This document shows positions 51,392 through 61,809 of a DNA stretch of 64,000 nt, in pieces; position 1 is the first letter of the stretch; each line of letters begins with the position of its first letter. The translations under genes and the position numbers were made by a program. Source of the stretch: Oceanobacillus sp. HTM 045. Its GTDB lineage: Bacteria > Pseudomonadota > Alphaproteobacteria > Rhodobacterales > Rhodobacteraceae. The DNA lies in the NCBI GenBank assembly GCA_009733745.1, contig WNWL01000006.1, positions 1-64,000 of the forward strand. Reading direction: 5' to 3'. A model generated the notes under the pieces. It saw only the letters and a list, made by a program, of their open reading frames with translations, was not told the origin of the DNA and searched no databases.

Positions 51392-52369
51392 GTGAAAGTT
51401 TCAAAATTTGCTGCGGGCGCCGCGCTCGCCGGCGCCCTGGCCGTGACCGGTCTGTCCGCACCGGCTCTGGCCGACGACTACCCGGGCGAGACCATCACCA
51501 TCGCCGTCGCCTACCCGCCGGGCGGGTTCAACGACCAGGTCGCGCGCATGATCGCCGAGGATTTCAGCGCCCGCTGGGACGTGACCGTGGTCGTCGACAA
51601 TCGCCCGGGCGGCGGCACCGTCGTCGGCACCGACTACGTCGCCAAGGCCGACCCCGACGGCTACACGATCGGCATTTCCCCCTTCGCCTTCGGCGTCAAT
51701 CCGGGCCTCTTCCCGGAGCTGCCCTATGATGCGGAAACCGACTTCCGGCATGTCATCGTGCTGGGCGACGCGTTCAACGTGCTGGTCGCGCATCCCGATT
51801 TCCCCGCCAACACGGTCGCCGAGCTGATCGAGTATGCGAAGGCTCATCCGGGCGAGATCAACTATGCCTCCGCCGGCAACGGCTCTTCCAACCACCTTTC
51901 CGGCGAGCTCTTCAAGTCGCTGACGGGTGTCGACGCGGTGCACATTCCCTATGGCGGCAGCGCGCCCGCGCGGACCGACCTGATCGCCGGCCGGGTGGAC
52001 ATCCTGTTCGACAACTACACCAACGTGAAGGAACTGGTGGAGACCGGGAAGCTCAAGGCGCTCGGCGTGACCCTTCAGCAGGAAACGCCCCTGATGCCCG
52101 GCGTCCCGCCCGTCTCGGACACGGTGGAGGGCTACGAGGTGACGACGTGGTGGGGCGTGATCGCACCTGCCGGCACCCCGGATGCAGTGATCGAGGCGTT
52201 GAACGCCGCGCTGAAGGATTTCCTGACCAAGGAATCGACCCTCTCGGTCTTCGCCACGCAGGGAATCACGGCGATCGGCGGCTCATCCGCGGAGGCCGAA
52301 GCGTACGTGAAACGCCAGATGGCCCAGTGGATTCCTGTCGCGCAGGCCGCGCAGATGAAGGTCGACTGA
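51392..52369 (+). CDS. tctC: Tripartite tricarboxylate transporter substrate-binding protein (TctC/Bug)
   Basis: The 325-residue periplasmic protein starts at a GTG (51392) with GAGGAGG before it. After a signal peptide (AAGAALAGALAVTGLSAPAL, cleaved after ADD or ALA) it shows the Bug fold: ETITIAVAYPPGGFNDQVAR, VVVDNRPGGGTVVGTDYVAK, INYASAGNGSSNHLSGELFK, VHIPYGGSAPARTDLIAGRV and GYEVTTWWGVIAPAGTP. It binds a carboxylate, with water-bridged contacts in known structures. The residue after GYTI usually governs ligand type but cannot be interpreted here. It serves TctAB encoded at 46108-48071. The hydroxyacid dehydrogenase gene follows a hairpin. Confidence 0.95.
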   Translation: MKVSKFAAGAALAGALAVTGLSAPALADDYPGETITIAVAYPPGGFNDQVARMIAEDFSARWDVTVVVDNRPGGGTVVGTDYVAKADPDGYTIGISPFAFGVNPGLFPELPYDAETDFRHVIVLGDAFNVLVAHPDFPANTVAELIEYAKAHPGEINYASAGNGSSNHLSGELFKSLTGVDAVHIPYGGSAPARTDLIAGRVDILFDNYTNVKELVETGKLKALGVTLQQETPLMPGVPPVSDTVEGYEVTTWWGVIAPAGTPDAVIEALNAALKDFLTKESTLSVFATQGITAIGGSSAEAEAYVKRQMAQWIPVAQAAQMKVD

Positions 52370-52382
52370 CCAGGCGATCACA

Positions 52383-52404
52383 GCCCCGCCTTCTAAGGCG
52401 GGGC
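52383..52404 (+). terminator. Hairpin terminator after tctC
   Basis: The 10-bp stem GCCCCGCCTT / AAGGCGGGGC with a CT loop starts 13 bases after the tctC stop and is followed by CACTTCTTCCC. The T-run is weak. Partial readthrough into the hydroxyacid dehydrogenase gene (start 52428) is likely, because no other promoter is obvious there. Confidence 0.7.
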
Positions 52405-52427
52405 CACTTCTTCCCGGAGGCAGGCAC

Positions 52428-53429
52428 ATGCACCGCACGCCCATTGTCCTGCTGACGGACCCTATCGACCCCGGCGAGACCGAACGCCTATGCCAAACGG
52501 CGAACGTTCGCCTCCTTGCAGACGGTCAGCCGCTGGACCGCGAGATGGAAGAGGCCGACGTCGTCATCGTCCGTCGGAAAATCCCCGAAGCCGCCATCAA
52601 TTCTGCGACCCGCCTGCGAGCGCTGGTCCGGCACGGGGCCGGCCTCGACTTCATCCCCGTCGAACATGCAAGCGCCGCCGGAGTGGCGGTTACGAATACG
52701 CCCGACACCAACGCTGTGAGCGTGGCCGAGCACGCTTTCGGCATGATCCTGTCGCTGCTTCGCCGTATCGCCGAGAATGACCGCGGGATCAGGGCCGGTG
52801 CGTGGCATGACCTGCGCGCGCAGGCTCCGAACAGCCGGGAGCTCACCGGCCGCACGCTGGGGCTAGTCGGTTTCGGCAGCATCGGCGAGGCGATCGGCCG
52901 GATCGGGGCGCACGGCTTCGGGATGCAGGTTCTCGCCAGCCGACGGCGTACCGGAGTCGGACCGGACTGGGTTCGTTTCCTGCCCCTCGATGAGCTGATC
53001 CCGGCAGCGGATGTCCTGGTCCTCGCCTGCCCACTCACTTCCGAGACCAAAGGGCTCATCTCCGCCAGCAGGATCGCGGCGATGCGCCCGGAAGCGATAC
53101 TCGTCAACATTGCCCGCGGTCCCGTGGTGGACGAGGGCGCCCTCGCCGCCGCGCTTACCGATGGCCGGATCGGCGGCGCCGCGCTCGACGTCTTCGAGAG
53201 CCAGCCCTTGCCGGATGCTTCTCCCCTCCGGCAGGCGCCGAACACGATCCTCTCGCCACATGTTGCCGGGGTCACCGCGGAAAGCATGCGCCGGATGAGC
53301 ATTGCCGCGGTGGATGACACCCTGTCGATCCTGCGCGGCGAACGCCCCCGGCACCTCGTGAACGACACCGCATGGCCCTGCATACTTGACAACTGGCAGG
53401 CCATCGACAAGCGAGCGGCCCAAGAATGA
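52428..53429 (+). CDS. D-2-hydroxyacid dehydrogenase family protein
   Basis: The 333-residue enzyme has the two-domain layout of D-isomer 2-hydroxyacid dehydrogenases: an N-terminal catalytic domain (RLRALVRHGAGLDFIPVEHA) and an NAD domain with LTGRTLGLVGFGSIGEAIGR (GxGxxG). The catalytic Arg is in VNIARGPVVDEGALAAAL, the Glu in LDVFESQPLPDAS, and the His in LSPHVAGVTAESM. An Asp-like acceptor is not clear after the second strand (SRRRTG), which suggests NADP use. It probably interconverts a 2-keto acid and D-hydroxy acid produced in the linked dehydratase/lyase pathway. It converges on the downstream GntR gene. Confidence 0.93.
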   Translation: MHRTPIVLLTDPIDPGETERLCQTANVRLLADGQPLDREMEEADVVIVRRKIPEAAINSATRLRALVRHGAGLDFIPVEHASAAGVAVTNTPDTNAVSVAEHAFGMILSLLRRIAENDRGIRAGAWHDLRAQAPNSRELTGRTLGLVGFGSIGEAIGRIGAHGFGMQVLASRRRTGVGPDWVRFLPLDELIPAADVLVLACPLTSETKGLISASRIAAMRPEAILVNIARGPVVDEGALAAALTDGRIGGAALDVFESQPLPDASPLRQAPNTILSPHVAGVTAESMRRMSIAAVDDTLSILRGERPRHLVNDTAWPCILDNWQAIDKRAAQE

Positions 53430-53447
53430 ACGCGCGCGGCGCGGGGG

Positions 53448-54113
53448 TCAGGTGAGTTCGTCCATCTGGTGCCGCGTGAACTGGCGGAGATAGGTCATCA
53501 GTGCCTCGGACTGCCGGACCGGTTCGCTCTCGTCGCCGGAGACCAGCCCCGTGAGGAGCCTGCAATAGAGCCCGGTGCAGAAGCGCTGATCCTCGTCCGT
53601 CGCGAAGTAGCGCCAGAAGCGGTGCGACAGCCCCTGCGTCGTTTTCATGGTCGAGAGAATGAACTCGTTCTTCGAGGCTTCGGCCAGCGCGCGGTGTATC
53701 TGTCGCAGGAGGTCCATGAAGCCGGACCGGTCGTCGCTCGGCAGCGGTTCCAGCGTCTCGAGGATCTGCTGGAACCGCTTCGTGTCTTCGTCGGTGCGCC
53801 GCAGGATTGCCTTCTGGATGCACAGGCGCTCGATCGGCTCGCGCAGTTCCAGAAGCTTCAGCATCGTGATCGCGTTGAGTTCGGGGATGACGATGCCGGC
53901 GCGCCCGAGCCGGACGAGGTTCTCGCTCGAAAGCCGTACGAGGGCCTCGCGCACGGGGGTTCGTCCGAGGCCGAGCATCTCGACAAGATCGGCCTCGACC
54001 ATGACCGATCCGGGCTCGATGTCGCAGTTGACGATGGCCGCCTCCAGCATCTCGGCGGCGATCTCGGCCTTCGTCTTCCGAACGGTACCTGAGGGCTTCA
54101 CGGTCAACCTCAC
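53448..54113 (-). CDS. GntR-family regulator, FadR/VanR-like (FCD domain)
   Basis: The 221-residue product starts most likely at a GTG (54113) behind GGAGC. It has a winged HTH (IAAEMLEAAIVNCDIEPGSV, LVEMLGLGRTPVREALVRLS, LGRAGIVIPELNAITMLKLL) and an FCD helical domain (LRQIHRALAEASKNEFILST, MKTTQGLSHRFWRYFATDED). It lies 84 bases downstream of the second enolase-superfamily gene on the same strand and so appears to close that operon, which it likely controls. The AT-rich palindrome upstream of the operon's first gene (58331-58356) is a candidate site. The inducer is unknown. Confidence 0.88.
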   Translation of the reverse strand: MRLTVKPSGTVRKTKAEIAAEMLEAAIVNCDIEPGSVMVEADLVEMLGLGRTPVREALVRLSSENLVRLGRAGIVIPELNAITMLKLLELREPIERLCIQKAILRRTDEDTKRFQQILETLEPLPSDDRSGFMDLLRQIHRALAEASKNEFILSTMKTTQGLSHRFWRYFATDEDQRFCTGLYCRLLTGLVSGDESEPVRQSEALMTYLRQFTRHQMDELT

Positions 54114-54196
54114 GCTTGCTCCAGACGCCCTCTCGTCCCGCAGAGGCCACGGGGCCGGCGCGCACGTGGCGCGACCGGTCCGCCGCGGAATGAAGG

Positions 54197-55324
54197 TCAC
54201 TCCATCTCGAACGTTCTTCTCGTATAGACGAACGGCTCTATCGCGTCCCAGTCCATTTCGACGCCGAGGCCCGGCAGGCCGCTCGGCTGCACGAAGCCGT
54301 CCTCGTCCGGACGGATCGCCTGCAGGACGCCGAACTCGTACTTCTCGAAGGGTGCCGCCTGCTCGAAGAAGTCGCAGTTCTCGTTGGCCAGCATGAGGTG
54401 CAGGTTCGCGGCTTGGGTGAGGGTGTAGCCCCAGCTCTGCACCTCGCACTTCATGCCGTGGGCGCGCGTGATGGCCATCACCTCGTTGCCGCCGGTGAAG
54501 CCGCCGATGCCGGTGGCGTCGAACCGGCTCCGGTCCCAGGAGCGCATCTGAAGGGCGAGCTGGATCAGGCGGAGATCGGGCACGCTGTTGCCGCCGCAAA
54601 TGACGTCGGTATCGAGCGCGTCCGACAGGGCCTTGTAGCCGGAGAGGTCGCTGTCAGGGATCGGCGCCTCGAAGAACTCCCAGCCGGTAGCGTCGAGCAC
54701 GCGGCCCATGCGCAGCGCCTGGTTCAGCGTGTAGTTGCCGTCGGCATCGAGGATCCAGCCGATGCCCTGCCCCGCGAATTCCTCGCGCAGCCGCTTCACG
54801 AGGCGCATGTCGTCATGGAAGCGGCAATAGGGGTGAACCTTGATGGCGCGGTAGCCCCGGTCGACCATGCGGTGGCAATAGGCGAGGTAGGCGTCGTCGT
54901 CCGGCAGGAGCGGGCTGGAGGCGTAGGCGAGGATCTTGTCACGCACCGCACCAAGCATCTGGTAAATTGGCAGGCCCAGCGTCTTGGCCTTGCCGTCGTG
55001 CATCGCGATGTCGAAGAGCGAAGTGGCGAGATGCCCGAGCGGGACGTAGCGGCTCCGCATCGCGCTGTAGAGCTGCGGTATCTCGAGGATGTTCCGGCCC
55101 AGCACGAATGGCGCCATGAGCGAGGCGGAAGAGAAGACCGTCATGTCGAACTCGTGCTCGGTATAGACGGTCTGTCCCGCAATGGCCTCGACCCCATTGG
55201 AGAGGCCGAGCCGGGCGATGACGAGCGCCTCGTACATCTCGCCGAGATGAGACGACCAGGAGACGCGTTCGCTGTCGGGACCGACGGCGATGAGTTCGAT
55301 GCTTTCGACCAGTGCTGCGGACAT
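54197..55324 (-). CDS. Enolase-superfamily protein with altered active site
   Basis: The 375-residue protein has an enolase-type capping domain (MSAALVESIELIAVGPDSER, GQTVYTEHEFDMTVFSSASL) and barrel. The Lys motif is YRAIKVHPYCRF (K-x-H), and metal ligands are visible in IGWILDADGNYTLNQ (Asp) and GWEFFEAPIPDSD (Glu). At the third metal position, where mandelate-type enzymes have GEN, it reads VICGGNSVPD, so a carboxylate is missing or shifted. The His of the usual dyad is also not evident (CEVQSWGYTL). The enzyme may have an unusual reaction or metal site. The start at 55324 matches the family. It is downstream of the BCCT transporter gene. Confidence 0.82.
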   Translation of the reverse strand: MSAALVESIELIAVGPDSERVSWSSHLGEMYEALVIARLGLSNGVEAIAGQTVYTEHEFDMTVFSSASLMAPFVLGRNILEIPQLYSAMRSRYVPLGHLATSLFDIAMHDGKAKTLGLPIYQMLGAVRDKILAYASSPLLPDDDAYLAYCHRMVDRGYRAIKVHPYCRFHDDMRLVKRLREEFAGQGIGWILDADGNYTLNQALRMGRVLDATGWEFFEAPIPDSDLSGYKALSDALDTDVICGGNSVPDLRLIQLALQMRSWDRSRFDATGIGGFTGGNEVMAITRAHGMKCEVQSWGYTLTQAANLHLMLANENCDFFEQAAPFEKYEFGVLQAIRPDEDGFVQPSGLPGLGVEMDWDAIEPFVYTRRTFEME

Positions 55325-55411
55325 GGTGGCCCTGTGAATTATCGGTTGACCGGTGGGATATGGGTCCGTCCGCGGCGGCGGCACGATACCGCCGACGCGG
55401 GTCAGATGGCG

Positions 55412-56959
55412 TCAGGCCGCGTCTTGCCTGAGGAACCTGAGCGTCGTGATCATCATGAAGACCATGATCAGGACGATCGGCAGGCCGACAAGCACGGCCG
55501 CGGTCTGCATCGTCTTCAGCCCGCCGAGGAAGAGAAGCGCCAGCGGCAGGACCGCAATGGCACCGCACCAGAACAGGCGATTGTTCCGGGCCGGCTCCTG
55601 GCCCTCGTCAAGCTCCCTCGACGAAGCGCAGGCCATGACATACGCCGCCGAGTCGAAGGTGGTCGCCAGCATCACGATGCCCGAGACCGCAACAGCGACC
55701 AACACGAGCGAACTGGCGGGCAGCGTCTTGAACATCTCGATGATCGCGGGTGCGACGCCCTCGCTGTTCACGAGTTCCGTCATCGGCAGCAGGCCGTTGA
55801 TCTGCTGGTCGATGCCGTAGCCCCCGAGCACGACGTAGAATAGCGTGCAGCCCGCGGTGCCGAAGAGGAGCATTCCGCAGATCACCTCGCGGATCTTCCG
55901 GCCCATCGAGATGCGGGTGACGAACAGGCCCATGAAGGGCGCGTAAGCAAGCCACCAGGCCCAGTAGAACACCGTCCACGCCTGCGGGAAGCCGGATTGG
56001 TCGACCGCATCGGTCCAGAGGCTCATCGTCACGTAGTTGCTCAGCGTGTAGCTGATCGAGTCCATGCCGAGTGCGAGGATGAAGCTGGTCGGCCCCACGG
56101 CGAAGACATAGACGACGATGGAGAGCGTGAGCAGCGACCCGGCATAGGAGAGCCGCTTGATGCCTTCATCCAGCCCGAGGCCGCTGGAGATCGAGAAGAT
56201 CACCGTGCAGCAGAGAATGATCGCCGCATCGAGATAGACGTTGGGCTCGATCCCGAGCACGTGCGCCAGCGCGCCTCCGATCATCGGCGTGCCGAGGCCG
56301 AGTGACGTCGCCGCCGCACCGAGGATGCCGAAGATGAAAAGGTAGTCGATGAACCGGCCCACCGGGCCGTCGACCGCGTCTCCGAGCGCACCGCGGCAGC
56401 TCTCGCTGACCTTGTATATGTGCTTCTTTCGGACGTAGTAGATGTAGGACATCGCCACCGCCGGAACGCTGTAGAGCGCCCATGCGGTCGGACCCCAGTG
56501 GAAGATGCCATAGGCCTGGCCCACGGTGAACATCTGCGGGGTGTTCGGCTCGAGCCCGAACGGCGTCCACGCGTAGTGGTAGGCCCACTCCGTGCCGCCC
56601 CAGAGCATCAGGCCGGATGCGATCCCGGCGAGGAAGACCATCGCGCCCCAGGCAGGCCAGGTGAACTCCGGCACCGTCTCCACATCGCCCAGCTTGACCG
56701 CGCCGAAGCGCGAGCAGGCCAGCCAGATCATGAAGATCAGCGCGGCGAAACCCACGGCGAGGAAGGCGAAGTCGAAGCTGTTGGTCATCCACTTGAAGAT
56801 GCCGTCCAGCGTGGTCTTCCCCTCTTCCGGGTAGGATGCCAGCAGGACGGCGGCAGTCGCGATGATCAGGATGCTGATGACCTGCATCCGGCGGTCGGTA
56901 TTCGTCTCTCTCGTTTCGTCGTCGGTAGCGCCGTGGAGCGCTTCTTCGGTTATTGCCAC
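55412..56959 (-). CDS. BCCT-family transporter (betaine/carnitine/choline type)
   Basis: The 515-residue membrane protein has the 12-helix BCCT pattern and the diagnostic Trp-rich helix: PQAWTVFYWAWWLAYAPFMG followed by LFVTRISMGRKIREVICGML. Earlier blocks include MVFLAGIASGLMLWGGTEWA, HWGPTAWALYSVPAVAMSYI and LGLDEGIKRLSYAGSLLTLS. BCCT carriers import quaternary ammonium compounds with Na+ or H+, or as exchangers. No long cytosolic osmosensing C-terminus is present, suggesting a nutrient uptake role. It lies between the FAD oxidoreductase gene (25 bases upstream) and the enolase-superfamily gene. Confidence 0.95.
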   Translation of the reverse strand: MAITEEALHGATDDETRETNTDRRMQVISILIIATAAVLLASYPEEGKTTLDGIFKWMTNSFDFAFLAVGFAALIFMIWLACSRFGAVKLGDVETVPEFTWPAWGAMVFLAGIASGLMLWGGTEWAYHYAWTPFGLEPNTPQMFTVGQAYGIFHWGPTAWALYSVPAVAMSYIYYVRKKHIYKVSESCRGALGDAVDGPVGRFIDYLFIFGILGAAATSLGLGTPMIGGALAHVLGIEPNVYLDAAIILCCTVIFSISSGLGLDEGIKRLSYAGSLLTLSIVVYVFAVGPTSFILALGMDSISYTLSNYVTMSLWTDAVDQSGFPQAWTVFYWAWWLAYAPFMGLFVTRISMGRKIREVICGMLLFGTAGCTLFYVVLGGYGIDQQINGLLPMTELVNSEGVAPAIIEMFKTLPASSLVLVAVAVSGIVMLATTFDSAAYVMACASSRELDEGQEPARNNRLFWCGAIAVLPLALLFLGGLKTMQTAAVLVGLPIVLIMVFMMITTLRFLRQDAA

Positions 56960-56984
56960 TTTCGTTTCCTTCCCCTGTCGCCGG

Positions 56985-58319
56985 TCAGCCGGCGGTTTTC
57001 ATCAGTTCCGCGATCTCGACGCCGTCGATCTCGCGAAACTCCGTTCCCTCCCTGATCGACAGGTCCGCGGCGATCGCCGCGGCCCGTCCGTATTCGAAGC
57101 ACTGCGCGGTGACCCGGCAGCTCGCGAGCGCCTCGTGTTCCGCGCTCAGGCACCGCCCGGCGACGATCACGTTGCGCCCCTCTTTCGGCACCAGCGTGCC
57201 GAAGGGAACGTCGTAGTAGTCGTCCACGAGCCACTCGGTTTTCGGCTTTGCGCCGTAGTGGAGCTCGATCGGCCAGCTCGAGCGGGCGATCGAGTCCTCC
57301 ACCTTGCGGGTCCCGACCACGTCCTCGTTCATCAGGCGCTTCACGCCGTCGATCGAGCGGGTCTGACGAACCCCGACCTCCTGCGCGTAGTCGATGAAGT
57401 AGGCGTCCTCGCAGCCCGGGATCTCGGCCTTCAGAAAGTCGAAGAAGTCCCGCGCCTGGTAGATCGCGAACTGCTCGGCCTCGGAATGGTCGACCGGGTC
57501 GGTCACGTCCAGCGCGCGCCCGTCGAAACCGGTGATCTTGGTCCCGTTCACCAGGATCTCCCCCGGATTGACGGTGGGAAACAGCCAGACCTTCTTCCGG
57601 ATCAGCTCGTCATGCTGTTCGAGCTTCTCGACGACCTTCGCCGGCGAGATCGTGTCGTGGCCCCAGTAATCGAGGTACCGCTCGCGGTCGACATTTCCGA
57701 TCTTGAACATCATCGAGGGGTTCTGGATGACGCCGTTGTTGCCCTTCGTGGTCCTCAGCCCCATCCGGAAGACCGCGTCGGCATCGCCGCTGGCGTCGAT
57801 CACGCGCTTGGCCGAGACGCGCGCGAAGCCGGACCGCGTGTGCAGCACGAGGCCGGTGAGCGCGTCCTCCTCGACGATCACGTCGACCATCTCGGTGTGG
57901 TAGAGGATCTGGACCCCTGCGCCGCGCAGCAGGTCGGTCACGGTCTTCTTGTACTTGGCGCAATCGTGCGTCGTGACCCAGGTCTTGCCGTAGATCTGCG
58001 GCGGCGTGAGGCCGCCCTCAGCGTCGAGCGCGGCGCGGAACCGCTCCGCGAACCCGAAGATGATCTGCCGGGGCTGCGCGACATGGGGGTCGGCAACCGT
58101 CATGTAGAGCCCGCAGATGGTGCCGGACATGCCGGAGACAGCAGCGCCGCCGCAGTAGCCGAGACGCTCGATCAGCAGAGTCGCATGGCCCGCTTCGGCC
58201 GCCGTCGTCGCGGCCGCGATCCCGGCCGGTCCGCCACCCAGGACGATGACATCGAAGCTCCCGTGCTCGGGGACATCCCGGTACCGGTCGGCCCCTAGGG
58301 TTGGCTGATAGCTCTGCAT
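56985..58319 (-). CDS. FAD-dependent oxidoreductase (PF12831-like)
   Basis: The 444-residue flavoprotein begins with a dinucleotide-binding fold (SFDVIVLGGGPAGIAAATTA, GxGxxG near residue 28) and then GHATLLIERLGYCGGAAVSG, VSAKRVIDASGDADAVFRMG and a late GRNVIVAGRCLSAEHEALAS block. The last is characteristic of FAD-dependent oxidoreductases of the PF12831 group (xanthan-lyase-like and amine/hydroxyacid oxidases). It is cytosolic. It heads an operon with a BCCT importer, so oxidation of an imported betaine-like compound is plausible. The AT-rich palindromic promoter lies 12 bases upstream of its start. Confidence 0.9.
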   Translation of the reverse strand: MQSYQPTLGADRYRDVPEHGSFDVIVLGGGPAGIAAATTAAEAGHATLLIERLGYCGGAAVSGMSGTICGLYMTVADPHVAQPRQIIFGFAERFRAALDAEGGLTPPQIYGKTWVTTHDCAKYKKTVTDLLRGAGVQILYHTEMVDVIVEEDALTGLVLHTRSGFARVSAKRVIDASGDADAVFRMGLRTTKGNNGVIQNPSMMFKIGNVDRERYLDYWGHDTISPAKVVEKLEQHDELIRKKVWLFPTVNPGEILVNGTKITGFDGRALDVTDPVDHSEAEQFAIYQARDFFDFLKAEIPGCEDAYFIDYAQEVGVRQTRSIDGVKRLMNEDVVGTRKVEDSIARSSWPIELHYGAKPKTEWLVDDYYDVPFGTLVPKEGRNVIVAGRCLSAEHEALASCRVTAQCFEYGRAAAIAADLSIREGTEFREIDGVEIAELMKTAG

Positions 58320-58330
58320 GCTCGTCTCCT

Positions 58331-58356
58331 TATATCTAAAATATATTTATGATATA
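58331..58356. promoter_or_regulatory. AT-rich palindromic operator/promoter of the FAD-BCCT-enolase operon
   Basis: The 26-bp element begins TATATC, ends GATATA, and is nearly self-complementary through its A/T-only centre; it is the most AT-rich spot of the region. It lies just upstream of the FAD oxidoreductase start and so probably overlaps the promoter. The FadR-like GntR protein at the operon end (53448) is the candidate binder. Confidence 0.5.
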
Positions 58357-58736
58357 CGAGGTGTGCCCTGATGCAGAATGCCGACGTTCCATCGCCGAAA
58401 AGCGACCCAACCTTACCTAGGGGGAGACACGTCGCCCTTTTGCCTCCGTTCGGGGCTTCGGTTCAGGCGGAGGGAATCAGCCTGACTGCCGGAATCGCGT
58501 CGGGCATCAAGCCGGGTCACGCGAATGCGCGGGTACCGGGCGGCCCTTTCAGCGAGCACTCGTGCGGAAGCCCCTGGAGCGCGATTCCAGCGTGGTGCAC
58601 TGCAATAATTTACACGCCATGCAATCTGGAGGTAAAAGGATTTACAATTAAGTCGTTGTTTTTTAGTGAAAGATTGAAAAATTTTCAGGCTCTCCGTATC
58701 CCGCTCCACAAAGAGGAAGCGACGCGGAGAAGGCTC
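58357..58736 (+). other. 380-bp upstream region of acs
   Basis: An open frame from 58371 runs into acs but has no homology before MNTENA. The region turns AT-rich at 58603-58690 and contains a perfect GTAAA-AGGA-TTTAC dyad (58632-58645) plus a separate TTTACA at 58610-58615, which may be regulator or promoter elements for acs. Nothing else was identified. Confidence 0.45.
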
Positions 58737-60710
<1,974 letters not shown>

Positions 60711-60763
60711 CGTGCGGGGCGTGCCCCGACACGCCACTGGCGACACCAGGCAGAACAAATGGA

Positions 60764-60789
60764 TGCGCCTGCACATGAATGCAGGCGCA
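60764..60789 (+). terminator. Hairpin between acs and adk
   Basis: A perfect 10-bp stem TGCGCCTGCA / TGCAGGCGCA encloses a 6-base loop (CATGAA). It lies 54 bases after acs and ends 20 bases before the adk start. There is no T-run, so it may attenuate, process or protect the transcript rather than terminate it. Confidence 0.5.
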
Positions 60790-60809
60790 CAAGGGGTGGA
60801 GATGCCGGA

Positions 60810-61481
60810 ATGACCGATACCCTGACCAACCTGATCCTTCTCGGCCCGCCCGGAGCGGGCAAGGGCACGCAGGCGCGCATGCTGGTGGAGCGTTTCGGCC
60901 TCCTCCAGCTTTCGACGGGAGACCTGCTGCGCGAGGCGGTCGCGAACGGGACCGCGGCGGGACGAACCGCGAAGGGCATCATGGAACAGGGCGGGCTGGT
61001 GCCCGATGACGTGGTGCTCCAGGTCCTGAAGGACCGTCTCTCGAGCGGCAACCTCGGAAGCGGTGTCATCTTCGACGGCTTCCCGCGCACGCTCGGCCAG
61101 GCCGAGGCGCTCGACGCCGTGCTCGCGGAGATGGGCATGAAGCTCGACCGCGCGATAGCGCTTGAGGTGGACGACGCGGCGATGGTCGACCGCATCGCCG
61201 GGCGCTACACCTGCGCCCATTGCGGCGAGGGCTATCACGACACCAGCAAGCAGCCCGCGACCGTCGGCAAGTGCGACGTATGCGGCGGCACCGATTTCAA
61301 GCGCCGCGCCGACGACAACGCCGAGACGGTGCGTGCGCGGCTCGAAACCTATCACGCCGAAACGGCCCCGCTCACCGAGTTCTACGCCCGGCGGGGGCTG
61401 CTCTCCAGCATCGACGCCATGCAGCCCATCGAGACCGTCGCGGGCCGCCTCGCCGAGATCCTGGAGCGCGAGTCCGCCTGA
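60810..61481 (+). CDS. adk: Adenylate kinase (zinc-LID type)
   Basis: The 223-residue enzyme converts AMP plus ATP to two ADP. It has the P-loop LILLGPPGAGKGTQARM, the AMP-binding LSTGDLLREAV, the IFDGFPRTLGQAEAL block, and a long LID with two CxxC knuckles (YTCAHCGEGYHD, GKCDVCGGTD) that bind zinc, then RRADDNAETVRARLETYHAE. All catalytic residues look present. The start at 60810 follows GGAGATG; the frame extends 17 codons upstream. Lying after acs, which yields AMP, it could recycle that product. Whether it is the only adk of the genome or a second copy cannot be seen here. Confidence 0.96.
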   Translation: MTDTLTNLILLGPPGAGKGTQARMLVERFGLLQLSTGDLLREAVANGTAAGRTAKGIMEQGGLVPDDVVLQVLKDRLSSGNLGSGVIFDGFPRTLGQAEALDAVLAEMGMKLDRAIALEVDDAAMVDRIAGRYTCAHCGEGYHDTSKQPATVGKCDVCGGTDFKRRADDNAETVRARLETYHAETAPLTEFYARRGLLSSIDAMQPIETVAGRLAEILERESA

Positions 61482-61488
61482 AGAGAAT

Positions 61489-61511
61489 CCGCCGGCACCG
61501 GTCGCCGGCGG
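61489..61511 (+). terminator. Hairpin between adk and the symporter pair
   Basis: A perfect 8-bp stem CCGCCGGC / GCCGGCGG with a 7-base loop starts 8 bases after the adk stop. CAACCATTGCC follows and no T-run is present. It may reduce readthrough into the DUF4212 gene or stabilise the 3' end. Confidence 0.5.
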
Positions 61512-61539
61512 CAACCATTGCCAAAAAGGGGGAAACACC

Positions 61540-61797
61540 ATGGCAGAACCATCCAGCAATGCGTACTGGTCGGCGAACATCCGCCTGGTGACGATTTGCC
61601 TCGTCATCTGGGCGATCGTCTCGTTCGGTTTCGGAATCGTCCTGCGCCCGCTCCTGAGCGGGATTGGCGTTGGCGGCACGGACCTCGGGTTCTGGTTCGC
61701 GCAGCAGGGCTCGATCATCGTCTTTCTCGTGCTGATCTTCTTCTACGCGTTCCGGATGAACGCGCTGGATCGCAAGCACGGCGTGGACGAGGAATAA
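61540..61797 (+). CDS. DUF4212 small membrane subunit of an SSS-type symporter
   Basis: The 85-residue protein has two transmembrane helices (LVTICLVIWAIVSFGFGIVL, GSIIVFLVLIFFYAFRMNAL) and the DUF4212 signatures YWSANIRLVTICLVIWA at the N-terminus and FWFAQQGSIIVF in the middle, ending with a charged DRKHGVDEE tail. These small proteins are encoded just before VC_2705-type sodium/solute symporters, here 12 bases upstream, and are taken as their accessory subunit. GGGGGAAA upstream of the ATG at 61540 serves as ribosome binding site. It is in the inner membrane. Confidence 0.95.
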   Translation: MAEPSSNAYWSANIRLVTICLVIWAIVSFGFGIVLRPLLSGIGVGGTDLGFWFAQQGSIIVFLVLIFFYAFRMNALDRKHGVDEE

Positions 61798-61809
61798 GGG
61801 GCTAGGAAC

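Noticed and set aside
58371-58736. A 122-residue N-terminal extension of acetyl-CoA synthetase
   Set aside because: Acs proteins are near 650 residues and begin as the product from 58737 does. The upstream part is AT-rich noncoding DNA with a good ribosome binding site at its end.
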